64,000 nt of DNA from Selaginella moellendorffii (taxonomy: Eukaryota > Streptophyta > Lycopodiopsida > Selaginellales > Selaginellaceae), in NCBI RefSeq assembly GCF_000143415.4, contig NW_003314319.1, positions 68,954-132,953 of the forward strand, in the 5' to 3' direction. Each line of letters opens with the position of its first letter. Within the stretch, counting starts at the first letter, position 1. The notes under the pieces are model-generated. The model saw only the letters and a program-made list of their open reading frames with translations. It had not been told where the DNA came from and did not search any database. This document shows positions 46,470 to 58,205 of the stretch, piece after piece. The position numbers and the translations under genes are program-made.

Positions 46470-46911
46470 GATGGCATGTATTTATTTAAAAATGTAACTT
46501 ATTATGGCATGGGGTTCCATGCCATTGTATTAATATTAAAAGACAATTCTTTGAGAGGATTTGCATTATACTAGAAGTGTTACAGCATGTTATTGGAAGT
46601 CTACGAAGTTGTTTTATTAATAAGGGGAAAGTAAAGATTGAATGGGGACTTGGGCTCCACCTAGACTGGGAGCAACTGAGCCAATATTAAAAGGATGGAA
46701 AGAAATTGGACGACGATGACAAGGAGAAGAGAGAGGTGAAGCAGTGGCAGGGGGAGGAGAAGTGATTGAGTAGACATTTCCTTGTTTAAAATAAAATGGC
46801 ATGTGCCTCAATGCAGTTGAATTTTGTTATATTTATATACTATATAAAGGTTTGGAAACCTTATTTTACAAGTGGGATAATGATAATTCCCACTTTAACG
46901 AAATAGAGCTT
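46470..46911. repeat. Right end of element C with palindromes
   Basis: One good palindrome at 46502-46526 and half copies at about 46471 and 46797. The right terminal inverted repeat is 46888-46911. No gene here. Confidence 0.7.
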
Positions 46912-46965
46912 CTGGGAAGAAAGATTGTGAGAATTAAAATTACCAATACTAGAACCCATAGACAT
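46912..46965 (-). pseudogene. 5' part of the MULE zinc-finger gene
   Basis: Begins at ATG 46965 (MSMGSSIGNF) and reaches the CTGG duplication in frame with the part at 36738-36342. Confidence 0.55.
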
Positions 46966-47444
46966 TTGTGTGTATTTCCCTTTTTTCAAATGAAAGTGTG
47001 AATGAAGATTTCTAAATTCTAAACAGTATGCTATGACAAACCCCTCAAAAATGCATTCTAGAAAGAACCAAGTCCTTCTTTTATATGCAATAAGCTAACA
47101 TCAATGGTTATTTTTTTCCCTTTCAAACAGTTATATGGCTTTACATAGAATCTTATTTCAAATTTAATAATTTTTTAAGTCTGACAAACCTGACATTTAC
47201 TAGCCAAAAAGCACAGAGTACAAAGTTAAAGAAGTTACAAGAATACTCTTTTTGAAAACATTTTATTTTATGTTCTAACAAGTGTCTCTATCATTGCATG
47301 TAGTAAATATTTAAAATATTAGAACAAGAAGTGTCCTTTAAAACATTTTTATCTATATAATATATAGAGAATTATGAAATTATTAGGTTCGCCATAACCT
47401 TAAAATTTTAAAGTTTATAATGTTTGTACTAAATTACAATTGAA
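46966..47444. other. MULE flank, no gene
   Basis: AT-rich, no frame or repeat recognised. Confidence 0.5.
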
Positions 47445-47505
47445 AATTGAGCTCAACTCGTGAGCTCAACTCTTCAACTCGTGAGCTCAAGTATGGTCCG
47501 CGCCC
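47445..47505. repeat. Right terminus of MULE-like element
   Basis: Repeated GAGCTCAACTC and CTCGTGAGCTCAA units ending TATGGTCCGCGCCC. The 9-bp duplication GTCCATGTG follows at 47506-47514. Confidence 0.65.
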
Positions 47506-47514
47506 GTCCATGTG

Positions 47515-49596
47515 AGGCCACCAAAAGTCCCGTGCAACCAGCTCATAGGTTTTTGCAATGCTGAAGTGACCAGCAGTCAGGATATTGTGGCACGCCATCA
47601 GGACCAACCTTCGAGCATCACCTTTAGGAACCTAAAGCTGCTCCCCACGGTACAACAAGCCATCTAAGAACTCGAACTCGTCAAATCGCCGGCAGTTGGG
47701 AGTCACTAGGTGTCCAGCTTAAAGATGGGGAAAAATATCACTAGCGAGCTCGTCGGATTGAAGATCGTTTCTGATGGCATCCATCAAGGAGGAGTCCTGA
47801 GGGGCCCGGGAAATTGCCATAACTTGAAGCCGATCAAGACCGAGGATAATTTGATCCTGTTGATCGAAGGCAGGATTACCAAGCTTGAGACTGAGATAGT
47901 AGTGCCTTGAAAGAGCATCAGGAAGGCCTTGAAGCTTTCCAGGTCTGTACTTGATAACAAAGTCAAACCAACTTAGGAATTATGCCCACCTTGCCTAACG
48001 ACAGCTCAAAACTCGGGAAGTGGCAAAGTACTCGAGATTTTTGTGATCCATCCAAACCGTTGTTTGATGGCTCGCCCCCTCCAAGAAACAACGCCACTCT
48101 CCAAAAGAATCCACGATGGCAAGGAGCTCCTTGTTGTGAATTTCATAATTGATTTCCGCAAGCTGGAATTTCTGAGAATGGAAAGCGACCGGATGAAATT
48201 CCTTATCCGCTCCGAGTTGAGACAACACAGCACCGATGGCAAAGTTGAAGGCGTTAGCCTCGATGAAGAAAGGTTGTGAGGGATTAGCATGGATCAAGAT
48301 GGGAGCAGAACTAAAGGCCACCTTGAGTGTGTCGAAGGCCTGTTGGGCAGCAGCAGACCAAGAAAAGGGAACATCCTTACGAGTGAGATGCGTGAGAGGA
48401 AGGACAATGTCAGAGTAGTGATCAATGAATTTGCGGTAAAAGTTGGCGAAGCCAAGGAAAACCTGAATATCCAACATTGATTGTGGAGGCTCCCATTCGA
48501 GAATAGTCTTGACTTTGGCAGGATCCATCGTGATACCCTCAGAAATGACAAGGAACTCCATAGACTCTTGATCGAAGGAACATTTCTCAAGCTTCGCGTA
48601 TAGGCCGTGTTCCCGGAACTTCGCCACCACCTTTTGCACATGCTCGTCATGCTCCTCCTGAGTTTTTGAGTAGATGAGGATGTCGTCGAGGTAGACGATC
48701 ACCATTTGATCAAGAAACTCCCGAAAGACGTCGTTCACCGTGTGTTGGAAAACTGCTAGAGCATTTGTCAAGCCAAATGGCATGACAGTGTACTCAAAGT
48801 GGCTATAGTGGGTTCGGAACACAGTCTTCCATTCATTGCCAAGTCAGATCCGAATTAGGTTGTATGCTTGATAGAAGTTGATCTTGGTGAAGAAACGGGC
48901 ACCACCGAGGCGTTCCAATAGGTCCGAGATCAGGGGCAGCAAATAACGGTTCCAAACAGTCACCTTGTTCAAACCTTAGTAGTTAATGACTAGCCGCAAA
49001 CTCCCATCCTTCTTCTTGACAAAGAAGACAGGCGCTCCAACCGGGGACTGCGAATGTTGAATGTACCCCGAGGGAAAGTTTTCATCCACGTACTCTTTAA
49101 GGGCTTTAAGCTCGGACAGGGATAACCCGCAGATAGGCCCCCACGGAGGTGATTCTCCTTTCTGTAAATCAATAGGACAATCATAAGGCCAATGAATAGG
49201 CAGTACACTAGCTTTTTTCTTGTCAAACACATCCTCAAAATCATGATACTTCTCAGGAAGACTGACAGGAGAAACATGCAAAGCAAAAAGGAAAAAAACT
49301 TCTTCATGAAGGAGTTCTTTCATAGTGATTGTGGAGATAGAAGGAGGTGTATAACTAAATGGAATGATGAGATGAGGATACTGTCTAGTATAAGATGGAA
49401 GAGAGGGAAAAGAAGAGGGTGAAAACTTCATAGAGTCAAGAACAAAACCTTGATTTAAGTTTAGGGAACTTTTCTTGATTCGGACTCGATGAGCAGCAGG
49501 GGAAGCCGTGGAAAATGGTGACGTGGGAGAGACGAGCTGTAACTCCCTCCAACAGATCTGAGATTGGTGTAGTTGGAACCAAGGAAGGTCGAGCAC
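47515..49596 (-). pseudogene. Reverse transcriptase / RNase H and start of integrase, chromovirus
   Basis: Reading left from 49596: a protease-RT linker, VGAPVFFVKKKDGSLRLVINY (RT start), a gap with a stop at 48974, then VMPFGLTNALAVFQ and VIVYLDDILIYS (48700-48670, the YLDD catalytic motif), LGFANFYRKFI, and RNase H with YEIHNKELLAIV and VWMDHKNLEY. The HHCC integrase start (AGHFS..ARDFWWPH) follows down to 47515. Frames break at about 48975 and 47995. Confidence 0.85.
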
Positions 49597-49767
49597 TATA
49601 GAGGAGGACTTGCTATTGATGATGTTAAAGGTGATATCGGTGACAGTGGATCTGATGTGTACTCAAACAGGCAACGTTTCCCTAAATCCAGAAGATGGAG
49701 ACATAAAATGCCCGCCGATGCCTTCAACCCTTAGATCCCATATAGTAGGAGAAAGACAAACGTGATG

Positions 49768-50993
49768 TCAGGCAGCAAAGTCCGTGTCTATGAAGCAGGA
49801 AGTTACACCCAAGTCCAATAGCGGCAGAGCCTTGAGTCCTAATTGTCCGGTGAAAAAAAGGAGACATGGGATGCAAAAGTTGCAGGAATTGGTGGTGGCT
49901 TTGATGAAAGGTGGTGAGGAGTTTGATAAAGAAGAAAAGTGATTTTTATTTGGGGAGTCCAAACAGACAGCTCTTACTCTGTTTGGACAAGGTTGTTTCC
50001 CGACTGCAATAGAGGTGGACCTTGAGGCAAAGTGAACTCGAGCAGTTGGGGAGGCTTCTTGGGACACACAGCTGCTTTATGATTAGGATCAGCACAGTAG
50101 AGGCAAAGATTATGAGATATTCGACATTACTTCTCAGCAGGACTCAACTTCCCTTTGATGAGTCAGGGAGTACCAGAAATATCTATCGGGACTGGAGTAG
50201 TAGGTTCAGGAGTATGCCCCAAAGACTCAAGCTGGGATTCATGAGTCTGGGACGGGAAAACGGTGGTGCGGCGACTTTCTTGACAACGTTCAAAGAGATG
50301 ATTGTCGCATTAAACAGCTTTGTTGATGGCGTCCGACAGGTCCATGGGATCCTCCATGGTGAGTAACAAATCCTTGACACTGTTGTTGATGCTGAAACGA
50401 AATTGATCAATCATGGCCCACTCATCCCACTGAGTGTCCAAAGCAAGGAGTTGGAACTTTGCAGCATAGATCGAGGCAGAACGAGACCCTTGAGAGAGAC
50501 GTCTCATCTTTGTGGTGGCAGCTCAAGCCCGATCCGTCTTGCCAAAACATGCTTCAAGCTTCTCTTTGAACAACTGAAGATCCATCAACTCCAGAACCAC
50601 GACCCCTTTCATATTCTTCTCCAAGAGAGGAAAAAACCATGACAAAGTTGCACCTTTGAGCAACGTCCTGATCGCACCAATTTGAGACTCGGGAGTGGGG
50701 TACCGCCAATGTTGAAGTGCAAAGATCAACTCCATTTAGTTCAGGAATCCGCAAAGCTCCAAACACTTGCCTGAAAATTTCACCGAGAAACTCACCATTG
50801 GTTTAGGAACTTTGCTTGATCCTTGAGCCGAATGTGAAGCAAGCTCCTGTTGCATGCGAAGAAGGGTTACCTTGAGCTCGGTATTCTCAGATTGGATTTT
50901 TGCAAGGACTTTGGCAAAGAAATCAGGATGGCTTGGAGACTTCATCGGCAAAGAAGAATGAAAAAGGGGAAAAAGGAAAAGGCAGTCAAACAA
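49768..50993 (-). pseudogene. Gag and protease region of chromovirus
   Basis: Gag core segments (GAIRTLLKGATLSWFF, KLEACFG, AAKFQLLALDTQWDE) in one frame with stops at about 50738 and 50523. A zinc knuckle LCLYCADPNHKAAVCPKK follows at about 50110-50060 (C-x2-C-x4-H-x4-C). Further left, LLDLGVTSCFID near 49800 looks like a degraded retropepsin site. Confidence 0.75.
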
Positions 50994-51041
50994 TCAAAAC
51001 AAGCTAAAACAAAAATGAAAAAACCACAATTTGAATCAAAC

Positions 51042-51363
51042 TGTCAAGACCCTCAACAAGATCAAGACTGGAAATGCAGAAGATAAAGAGAAAAGCTAGT
51101 GGAAATGAAGAAAAAACCTTAGACTGGCATTGATTCAGATTGTGGAGAAATGGAACAAGGCTAACCTATATATACTATAGGTTGATGAAGCTCCACCACT
51201 CTTGGATCAAGGACGGCTTAAATATAGCTGAGGTTGAGGAGGCGCTATGTCATCATCTGGAATGTGGCTCAAGACTCAAGAATCATATAGGAAATTAGAG
51301 AGTCAGGAATAGAGAAGTATCTCGAGAGTCAGGAATGTGGCAAGAATTGGGAGATTCCTAACA
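51042..51363 (-). repeat. 5' LTR of chromovirus
   Basis: 322 bp, matches 24049-24407 with small indels. Confidence 0.85.
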
Positions 51364-53850
51364 ATGGGATGTTTACTTGCCACTAGAAATTTGAGTCATT
51401 ATCCAAGAAAAATTATATGAGACTTATATTACTACACAAGATCTTCCCTCAACTTCACCTTTGGAGACCATTCCTAAAAGTTTGAAGATACTAGTGGCCC
51501 TATGGGTTTATGCCAAGCTAGAGGCATTAAATAGAGTTTTTATTTATGGAGAACTAGATCATTACTATATAAAGATTTTGCTTTTGATCAATCATTTTTT
51601 GGATATGCATGACCAATGGTAGAAGCAAATAGAGGATCCTTTGATACTATTTTAGAACATCTTTATATTTGAATCAATCATGTGTTACCTAGTTAGAATG
51701 TTACTAGTAAGGACATCAAGGAACACTAAGGTTAGTACATCTATAAGAAAGAAAAGGCTAGATAATATTATGTACCTGATAGAAGAAGAATATTCAGTAT
51801 TTTTAGTAGAAGTGAAATGGTTACAAGAAGTTATGTGGCATATAAGGAGTGGCAATAAAAACCTCAAAAATAGTTGCAAGACAAGGTGGTGTGGATATTT
51901 GATAGGCTGCCATATATCCTATCATATGCGTCTGAAGGTTTTTCTTTTGGCTCTATGTCTTGACAAAGGGTCCTTCAAACTAGGGAAAACAATCTCTACT
52001 CAACTTGCACACTTGAAGTTAAACATATTGACTAACCTTGCACCTAATTTGATATGCCTCTTCAACATTTCCTGGATCATACTAGTGTTGGGAGAGCTAT
52101 AAAAGAAAAATTTTGTGGAGTTGTACATATATGTTCGTGACCTTAAGGGAAAGGTTGTAGAACTTGATGGCTTTAAATCAATTAAATCCAAGGAGGCTCA
52201 TGCTATTAACTTGTTAACATCTTTGCTTTGATAAGATCTAGAATATGTTAAAGAAGTTTACACTTTAACCAAGTTGGAGATAGTTTTTATGACTAGGCTA
52301 ACACCAATTGCACTGACGGAACACTAGCATCATGAAATAATCTAGAGTTTCAACATAAAAAGGTTAATTGGGTATGTAAATGGAATGGTTATCTCTTTTA
52401 TCCTTGGTTAAGTTATATGAGGGAGTTGTAAATTGAGGAGGAGCTTATTAGTGCGTTAATTGATATAATCATACAAAATGAGTTGATATCATATATGAAG
52501 ACTTTCTTTGCTTATTTGGATGACCAAGAAAAATGTAAAGTAGTTCACATGACAAGTACTCATCTTTAACATTATGAATTTATTGTTAAGAGAAAAGAAA
52601 ATGAGAAAAACTATTGAGGAAAAAAATAAAAAAGTAAAAATGATATCATTTTAACACTTTGAATATAAAGTTAATAGAAATTTTAGTTTTAGAAAAGTTA
52701 AATAAAAGTCAAATCTCAAACTAATCTAGGAATATAATGTAGGTATACATTAAATGCTTATATATGTGTCTTGAGTTTAAATTTTATGAATAAAAGTTTG
52801 ACATTATTATTTATAAAACTTTAATAAATATACAAAGATGACAAATGTATCATCCTCTTTTCTCATTGCCTTTAATTATAAGTTTTGAATGGAAATTAAA
52901 ATATTGTATAAATGTGGATATCATCAATTAAATTCTTTAAAAGTATGAGTAAAATGAGAATTAAACTTTTAAGTATGATGATTAAAAAAAATCTAAAACA
53001 AGTTCACTTAGTTACTCTTTTATCAATTATCTTTCGGTAAGGCAAGAAATGTGTTATTTTAGAAAAATGGTCAACCACAACAAAATTATCTTAAATCTTT
53101 AAAAAAGTAAAAGATTAATAAGAAAATCTATAGATATAAATTTCAAAATCTTGAAGCAATAGGAATTAATTAAAGAAGACAAAATAAAGTAATTAAAAAA
53201 ACTAGATGAAGAATTAAAGAATTTTGATCTACTAAAATGTATTACATGAATGTATTTGAAACTACTAAAATAGTTAATCTAAGTGTTTTGCTAAGGCTAG
53301 GATTTTTATGATAAACTTTGATAACATTCGATTACACTTCACTATATAGTACATATAGTGAGTATATCTTTACTCCAAAACTAAATAAATCAATAATTAC
53401 AATGTTGAATTGAAGTAATACATAAAGAAATGGATTCACAAATTTATTGAGTAATTTGATCAATGGTATAAATTATTCAATTAATAACTTGAGAGAGTGA
53501 TAAAAAATTTGATGTACTTCAAAACCTAGAAAACCCTTTAAAAAATAGAAAACTAAATAAAAAGGGTATTTGATGATAAGCTGTATAAAAAATTTGGAGA
53601 AATATCGAATAAAATTTTAATAGAAATTCATAATGCAAAATAAATACCAGATATTATTGGTAGATACATAACCTAAAAACTATTAAAAAAATATTTTTTA
53701 ATTTTGCAAAAGGATTATGTTTTTAAAGTTTTTATAAAACAAGATAAACATGACAATTATGCTCTCTTAAATCTCAATATGTAACATGAAAGGAAAACCT
53801 TTCCAATTAAAGAATGTAATTAACTTAAAATTTAAAAAAGCTTTAGACTT
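51364..53850. other. AT-rich interval without a supported gene
   Basis: Very AT-rich. The longest frame (about 51680-52102) has no recognised motif and biased composition. Probably old decayed repeats; it separates the transposon stack from the gene island. Confidence 0.6.
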
Positions 53851-54149
53851 GTCCTACAGGGATGAACTTTCCAGCAAAACATCTTTTTACTATTTAGATA
53901 TTTTGCTTCAGTTGTTCAGAAATTTGCTGCATAAACTTGTCCCAACTTATCTTGCATAATCTTCCGCTTTGGAATGTTCCAGTTGATCCATCTCAAATAA
54001 GATGGGACAAACTCACTAATATGAAAGTTGAGCATCATATGTAGGTGAATGCTCTTTCTTGCAGATAAACCACTTGCAGTGTTAAAACCATACGTAATCA
54101 CATTGTTTCCAGCAGTGCCAAGCAGAAAAACAACCGTTCAAACATCAAC

Positions 54150-55022
<873 letters not shown>

Positions 55023-55044
55023 TCAAGATGAAGAACATAATAAC

Positions 55045-56180
55045 TTAGCTATTAGGAAGCTCAACATTGTCTAAGAGACGAACACTACCAAACCACGCAG
55101 CAATTGCAAACACTGATGGGCTCGCCACTTTATCGACACTCTGCAGTGTTTCTTGGTCGACAATCTAAACACAAAAGCGTTAGAGAACTAAGTAGCCGAG
55201 CAAATAAATCTTACGCTTGCATAATCCACTCTTCCACCGGCATGGCTGATGGCACTCACTGCCTGTTCTATGAGAACACTGTAATCCGTCTCGCCGGATC
55301 TCACGAGCTCCTCAGCCCTCTTGAGCGAATGAAAGATCGCCAAAGCCTGAGCCAAAGAAAGAGACTGGAACTTAGGAGACAAAGAACTAGAAACGAAACA
55401 AATGTAGGACTTACATTTTTTCTTTCGGTGGCAGTGAGTCTCACATTCCGGGAGCTCATTGCAAGGCCATCGGCTTCTCTTACGAGCTTGCAGCCGACCA
55501 CCTCCACTCCAAAGTCTAAATCCCTCACCTAAGCTAAGGTAAGAGATTCGTCAGCCTGTTTGAATCGAAAAGACCAAGAAAGAAAGAAAGAAATGGAAGA
55601 GAAGAAAACGATGGAGCTTACCATGCGAGACAAGACTCGCCATTGCTGGTAATCCTTCTTGCCAAACACGACCACGTCCGGCTCCACAATGTTGAGAAGC
55701 TTTGACACCACGGTAGCAACACCCCTGAAGAACAATGGACGGCTTCCACCGCAAAGAGGCTTTTCCAAGTTTTCCACCCGGATCCAAGTCTCGTGGCCGG
55801 CGCCATTCTTCTCGGGTGAGTCTCGGACATACAAGTCGCGTGGATTGAAAATGATGTCCACGCCAAGTGGCTGCTCCAAAAAGAAAAGGAAAAGAAAATG
55901 CGAGAGAGAAGCGATAATTCTTGAGACGGACCTTGAGCTTCTCGACATCGCCATCGAAATCGCGGGGATACACATCCAGATCTTCCCCGGGAGCGAATTG
56001 CCCGGGATTCACATAAATCGACACCACCACTTTCTCCGCTCGCTGCTTCGCCTCGGACACCAGCGACAGATGACCTTCGTGTAGGAATCCCATCGTCGGC
56101 ACCAGCGCGATCCGGCTACCGCATTGGCGCTGGGACCTCGACCAGTGCCGCATCGCCCCCTTCTCCCCCACGATCGCCAT
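55045..56180 (-). CDS. PANC: Pantothenate synthetase (pantoate--beta-alanine ligase)
   Basis: Five exons (56180-55932, 55870-55622, 55528-55415, 55346-55215, 55164-55045) give 287 residues with no defect; introns are 49-93 bp. The enzyme joins pantoate and beta-alanine using ATP, the last step of vitamin B5 synthesis, which in plants is cytosolic as far as I recall. Seen: [16 protein letters not shown] (HIGH-like ATP site), [37 protein letters not shown], then [12 protein letters not shown] (KMSKS-like loop). Start chosen at ATG 56180 ([13 protein letters not shown]); the upstream in-frame ATG at 56213 lies in a duplicated leader. Length agrees with the family. Confidence 0.93.
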
Positions 56181-56182
56181 AA

Positions 56183-56245
56183 GAACCCTAATTCTTAAAC
56201 CCTGAGCTCTCAAGAACCCTAATCCTTAAACCCTGAGCTCTCGTT
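56183..56245 (-). repeat. Duplicated telobox-containing leader of PANC
   Basis: Two copies of a segment of about 30 bp containing GAACCCTAAT..TTAAACCCTGAGCTCTC (plus sense) directly before the PANC ATG. AAACCCT teloboxes are common in plant housekeeping-gene promoters. Confidence 0.6.
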
Positions 56246-56253
56246 TTAAAAAA

Positions 56254-58164
56254 CTAGCTCGTTGGAAGAATGCTGGAAAGAAGAACGCATGGCGCTCCAG
56301 AGTTTGTGGAGCTCCCAATTTCCATCGCCCTGGGCATTGCTCTTGTGGCTGCCTTGATCTCCTTGTGGATCTTACAGCCCCCAAGGAATGCCCCCCACGC
56401 CGTCTTGTCTGGCTCGAATGGCATGCTCGCTAGCAAATCCTCGGCATCCTGGAGCTCTCCAGATCGCCCCAGGACGTCCACCAGGCAGCAGTAGTGCTCC
56501 CTCTGGGGCGAGACACCGAAATCTCTCATGAGAAGGAAGAATGCCAGCCCCAATTCGACGAGGCCAATGTGGTTGCAAGCCACCAGCGCATTCGTGAAGG
56601 TGATCTCGTCTGGATCAAACCCCTCAAGCACCATCATCCGGAAGAGGGCGAGCGCTTGGAACCCATCTCCAAACGCCGAGAATGCCTGGACGATCGAGTT
56701 CCATGCGACCACATTGTGCTTGGGCATCCGATTGAATAGCTTGATCGCGAGATCCAGACGCATGCTCGATGCAAAGATGTAGATCATGCTCGTCCACGAC
56801 ACGACGCTCCTCTCAGGCATCTCGCAAAAGAGGGCGATCGCTCTCTCCAGCTCTAGATTCTGGGCATATGCCGCAGCCATGGCATTCCAGGTGACCAAGC
56901 TGCGGTTCTCGTCGGCCGTGGCATCAAACACCAGCCTTGTGCCTTGGATATGCCCGGCATGGGAATATGCTGTCATGAGGCTCGTGCACGCCACGGCATC
57001 GTGCTCGGGCATGTTGTCGAAGAGATTCTTGGCATATTCAAGGCTTCGGCTTTGGGTGTATGCTGCGATCATGGCATTTACCGCCAGAATGTTCCACCCC
57101 GGCATGGAATCAAACACATCCTTGGCCCGGTAAATATGCCCGGAGCGGGAATATGCGGCAATCATGACGCTGCAAGATGCCGTGTCTCTAAACGGCAGGA
57201 CCTCAAATAAAAAATCCGCGGTATATACGTCTCCAGCTTCGCTGTAGGCTTGGATGAGCGCATTGCACGAGACCATGTCGTACTCGGGCATCCCGGCAAA
57301 GACCCTGTGCGACTCTTCCACGTAGCCGTTCTCCGAATATGCCGTGAGCATTGTTGTGTGGGAAATAATATTCCGCTCGGGCATTTTCAGAAAGAGGTTG
57401 AGTGTACGATCCAGATGCCCGATTTCGGCATATGCTCGCATCATGACATTCCAGGAAACCACATTGCGAGACGGCATAGAATCAAACACATGTTTTGCCA
57501 TTTCAACAAACCCTAAATCCGCGTAGACTTGTAGCATAGCTGTGTAGGCAACCACGTCGTGGCACGGCATGGAGTCAAAAACTTGCTTTGCTCCCTCAAG
57601 ATGCCCTCGTTGGGAATATGCCTGCATGAGAGCGGTTGACGAGATGGAATCTTTTGCGGGCATGGAATCAAAGATGTGCTTTGCGTCATCAAGCAACCCA
57701 GACCGCACGTACAGGCTGATCATAGTCGTCCACGTCACTGCATTTGTTTCTGGTATAGAGACAAAAAATAGCTTTGCCTCCTCAAGATGCCCGGTTTTGG
57801 CATATGCCTGGAGCATCGTCGTCCACGACACAACGTTTGGCTCGGGTGCTCGATCAAACATCGCCTTAGCCTCCTCAAGATGCCCATTGTGAGCATACGC
57901 GGCAATGATAATGTTCCACGAGAATACATTGGGGGATTCCAGAGAATCAAACACGGAACGCGCATCGCACGGGCTCTGGCATTTGCCGTACATCTCGATA
58001 ACCAAGTTGGCGATGTAGGTTTTTGTAATCTCTCCATTTTGCGCCAGCCGGTCGTGGATGCGTCTTGCATGCGCGAGATCTTTGCTTCTCCCACAGGCCC
58101 GGAGGAGTGTCGCAAAGTAGTCTGTGTAGATGGAGTGATTTGGATCTTGTTGGCTGCATTGCAT
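56254..58164 (-). CDS. Pentatricopeptide repeat protein (S-repeat rich, E-like C-terminus)
   Basis: Intronless, 636 residues from ATG 58164. About 14 tandem repeats of 31 residues with the pattern AK.VFDSMP..NVVSWN.M..AY...GHL.. correspond to S-type PPR motifs. Then come an L2/S2-like region (GFDPDEITFTNALVACNHIG) and an E1-like motif (PDKTAWGAFLGGCKIH). No DYW domain is seen. PPR proteins of this class bind organellar RNA and usually guide C-to-U editing, with the deaminase supplied in trans if DYW is absent (family knowledge). No clear targeting peptide is visible at the start. It shares a very short intergenic region with the next PPR gene. Confidence 0.9.
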   Translation of the reverse strand: MQCSQQDPNHSIYTDYFATLLRACGRSKDLAHARRIHDRLAQNGEITKTYIANLVIEMYGKCQSPCDARSVFDSLESPNVFSWNIIIAAYAHNGHLEEAKAMFDRAPEPNVVSWTTMLQAYAKTGHLEEAKLFFVSIPETNAVTWTTMISLYVRSGLLDDAKHIFDSMPAKDSISSTALMQAYSQRGHLEGAKQVFDSMPCHDVVAYTAMLQVYADLGFVEMAKHVFDSMPSRNVVSWNVMMRAYAEIGHLDRTLNLFLKMPERNIISHTTMLTAYSENGYVEESHRVFAGMPEYDMVSCNALIQAYSEAGDVYTADFLFEVLPFRDTASCSVMIAAYSRSGHIYRAKDVFDSMPGWNILAVNAMIAAYTQSRSLEYAKNLFDNMPEHDAVACTSLMTAYSHAGHIQGTRLVFDATADENRSLVTWNAMAAAYAQNLELERAIALFCEMPERSVVSWTSMIYIFASSMRLDLAIKLFNRMPKHNVVAWNSIVQAFSAFGDGFQALALFRMMVLEGFDPDEITFTNALVACNHIGLVELGLAFFLLMRDFGVSPQREHYCCLVDVLGRSGELQDAEDLLASMPFEPDKTAWGAFLGGCKIHKEIKAATRAMPRAMEIGSSTNSGAPCVLLSSILPTS

Positions 58165-58205
58165 CTCTATGTCACGAGATTAAATTGGGAGTTTATTAGT
58201 GAGTA
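58165..58205. promoter_or_regulatory. 41-bp gap between divergent PPR start codons
   Basis: CTCTATGTCACGAGATTAAATTGGGAGTTTATTAGTGAGTA-type sequence (41 bp) between ATG 58164 (minus) and ATG 58206 (plus). Too short for two separate promoters with leaders, so transcripts should overlap or start within coding sequence. Confidence 0.5.

Larger units (their letters stand above)
36739..46911. mobile_element. Element C, complete-ended DUF7869-type DNA transposon, internally deleted
   Basis: 10,173 bp, bounded by inverted termini of 23-24 bp (AAGCTTTATTTCGTTAAAGT at the left, the complement with one change at 46888-46911) and a 4-bp CTGG duplication. Transposase N-terminal gene on the minus strand (37945 to about 36955) and gene 2 on the plus strand (40178-46469) diverge from a 2-kb promoter region. 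The catalytic half of the transposase is missing. Its left two-thirds is an inverted copy of element B. Confidence 0.8.
25697..47505. mobile_element. MULE-like DNA transposon carrying ParB-methyltransferase gene
   Basis: Inserted in the chromovirus integrase with a 9-bp target duplication, as is typical for Mutator-like elements. The termini are related inverted sequences (left GGGATGGTCCAAAGTTGAG; right, read inward, GGGCGCGGACCATACTTGAG), followed by TTGAGCTCAA-type subterminal repeats. Genes: two small plus-strand frames (26051, 26901), a ParB-methyltransferase gene (31785-27755, minus), a SWIM-finger transposase (32916-36250, plus) and a zinc-finger frame (minus) interrupted by element C. 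Without C the element is about 11.6 kb. Numerous nonsense codons show that it is old. Confidence 0.75.
24049..51363 (-). mobile_element. Chromovirus (Ty3/Gypsy with chromodomain), split by a MULE-like element
   Basis: Minus-strand element. The 5' LTR is 51363-51042, gag about 50993-50040, RT/RNase H 49596-47515, then after the inserted MULE, integrase from 25696 and chromodomain to 24419, and 3' LTR 24407-24049. The LTRs begin (minus) TGTTAGGAATC / TGTCAGGAATC and end GGGTCTTGACA. Flanks GTGGA / ATGGG are only weakly similar as a target duplication. The internal length without the insert is about 5.5 kb. Several stops are present. Confidence 0.85.

Noticed and set aside
51680-52102. 140-codon plus-strand frame
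   Set aside because: Sits in highly AT-rich DNA without a promoter, homology or conserved motif that I can recognise.
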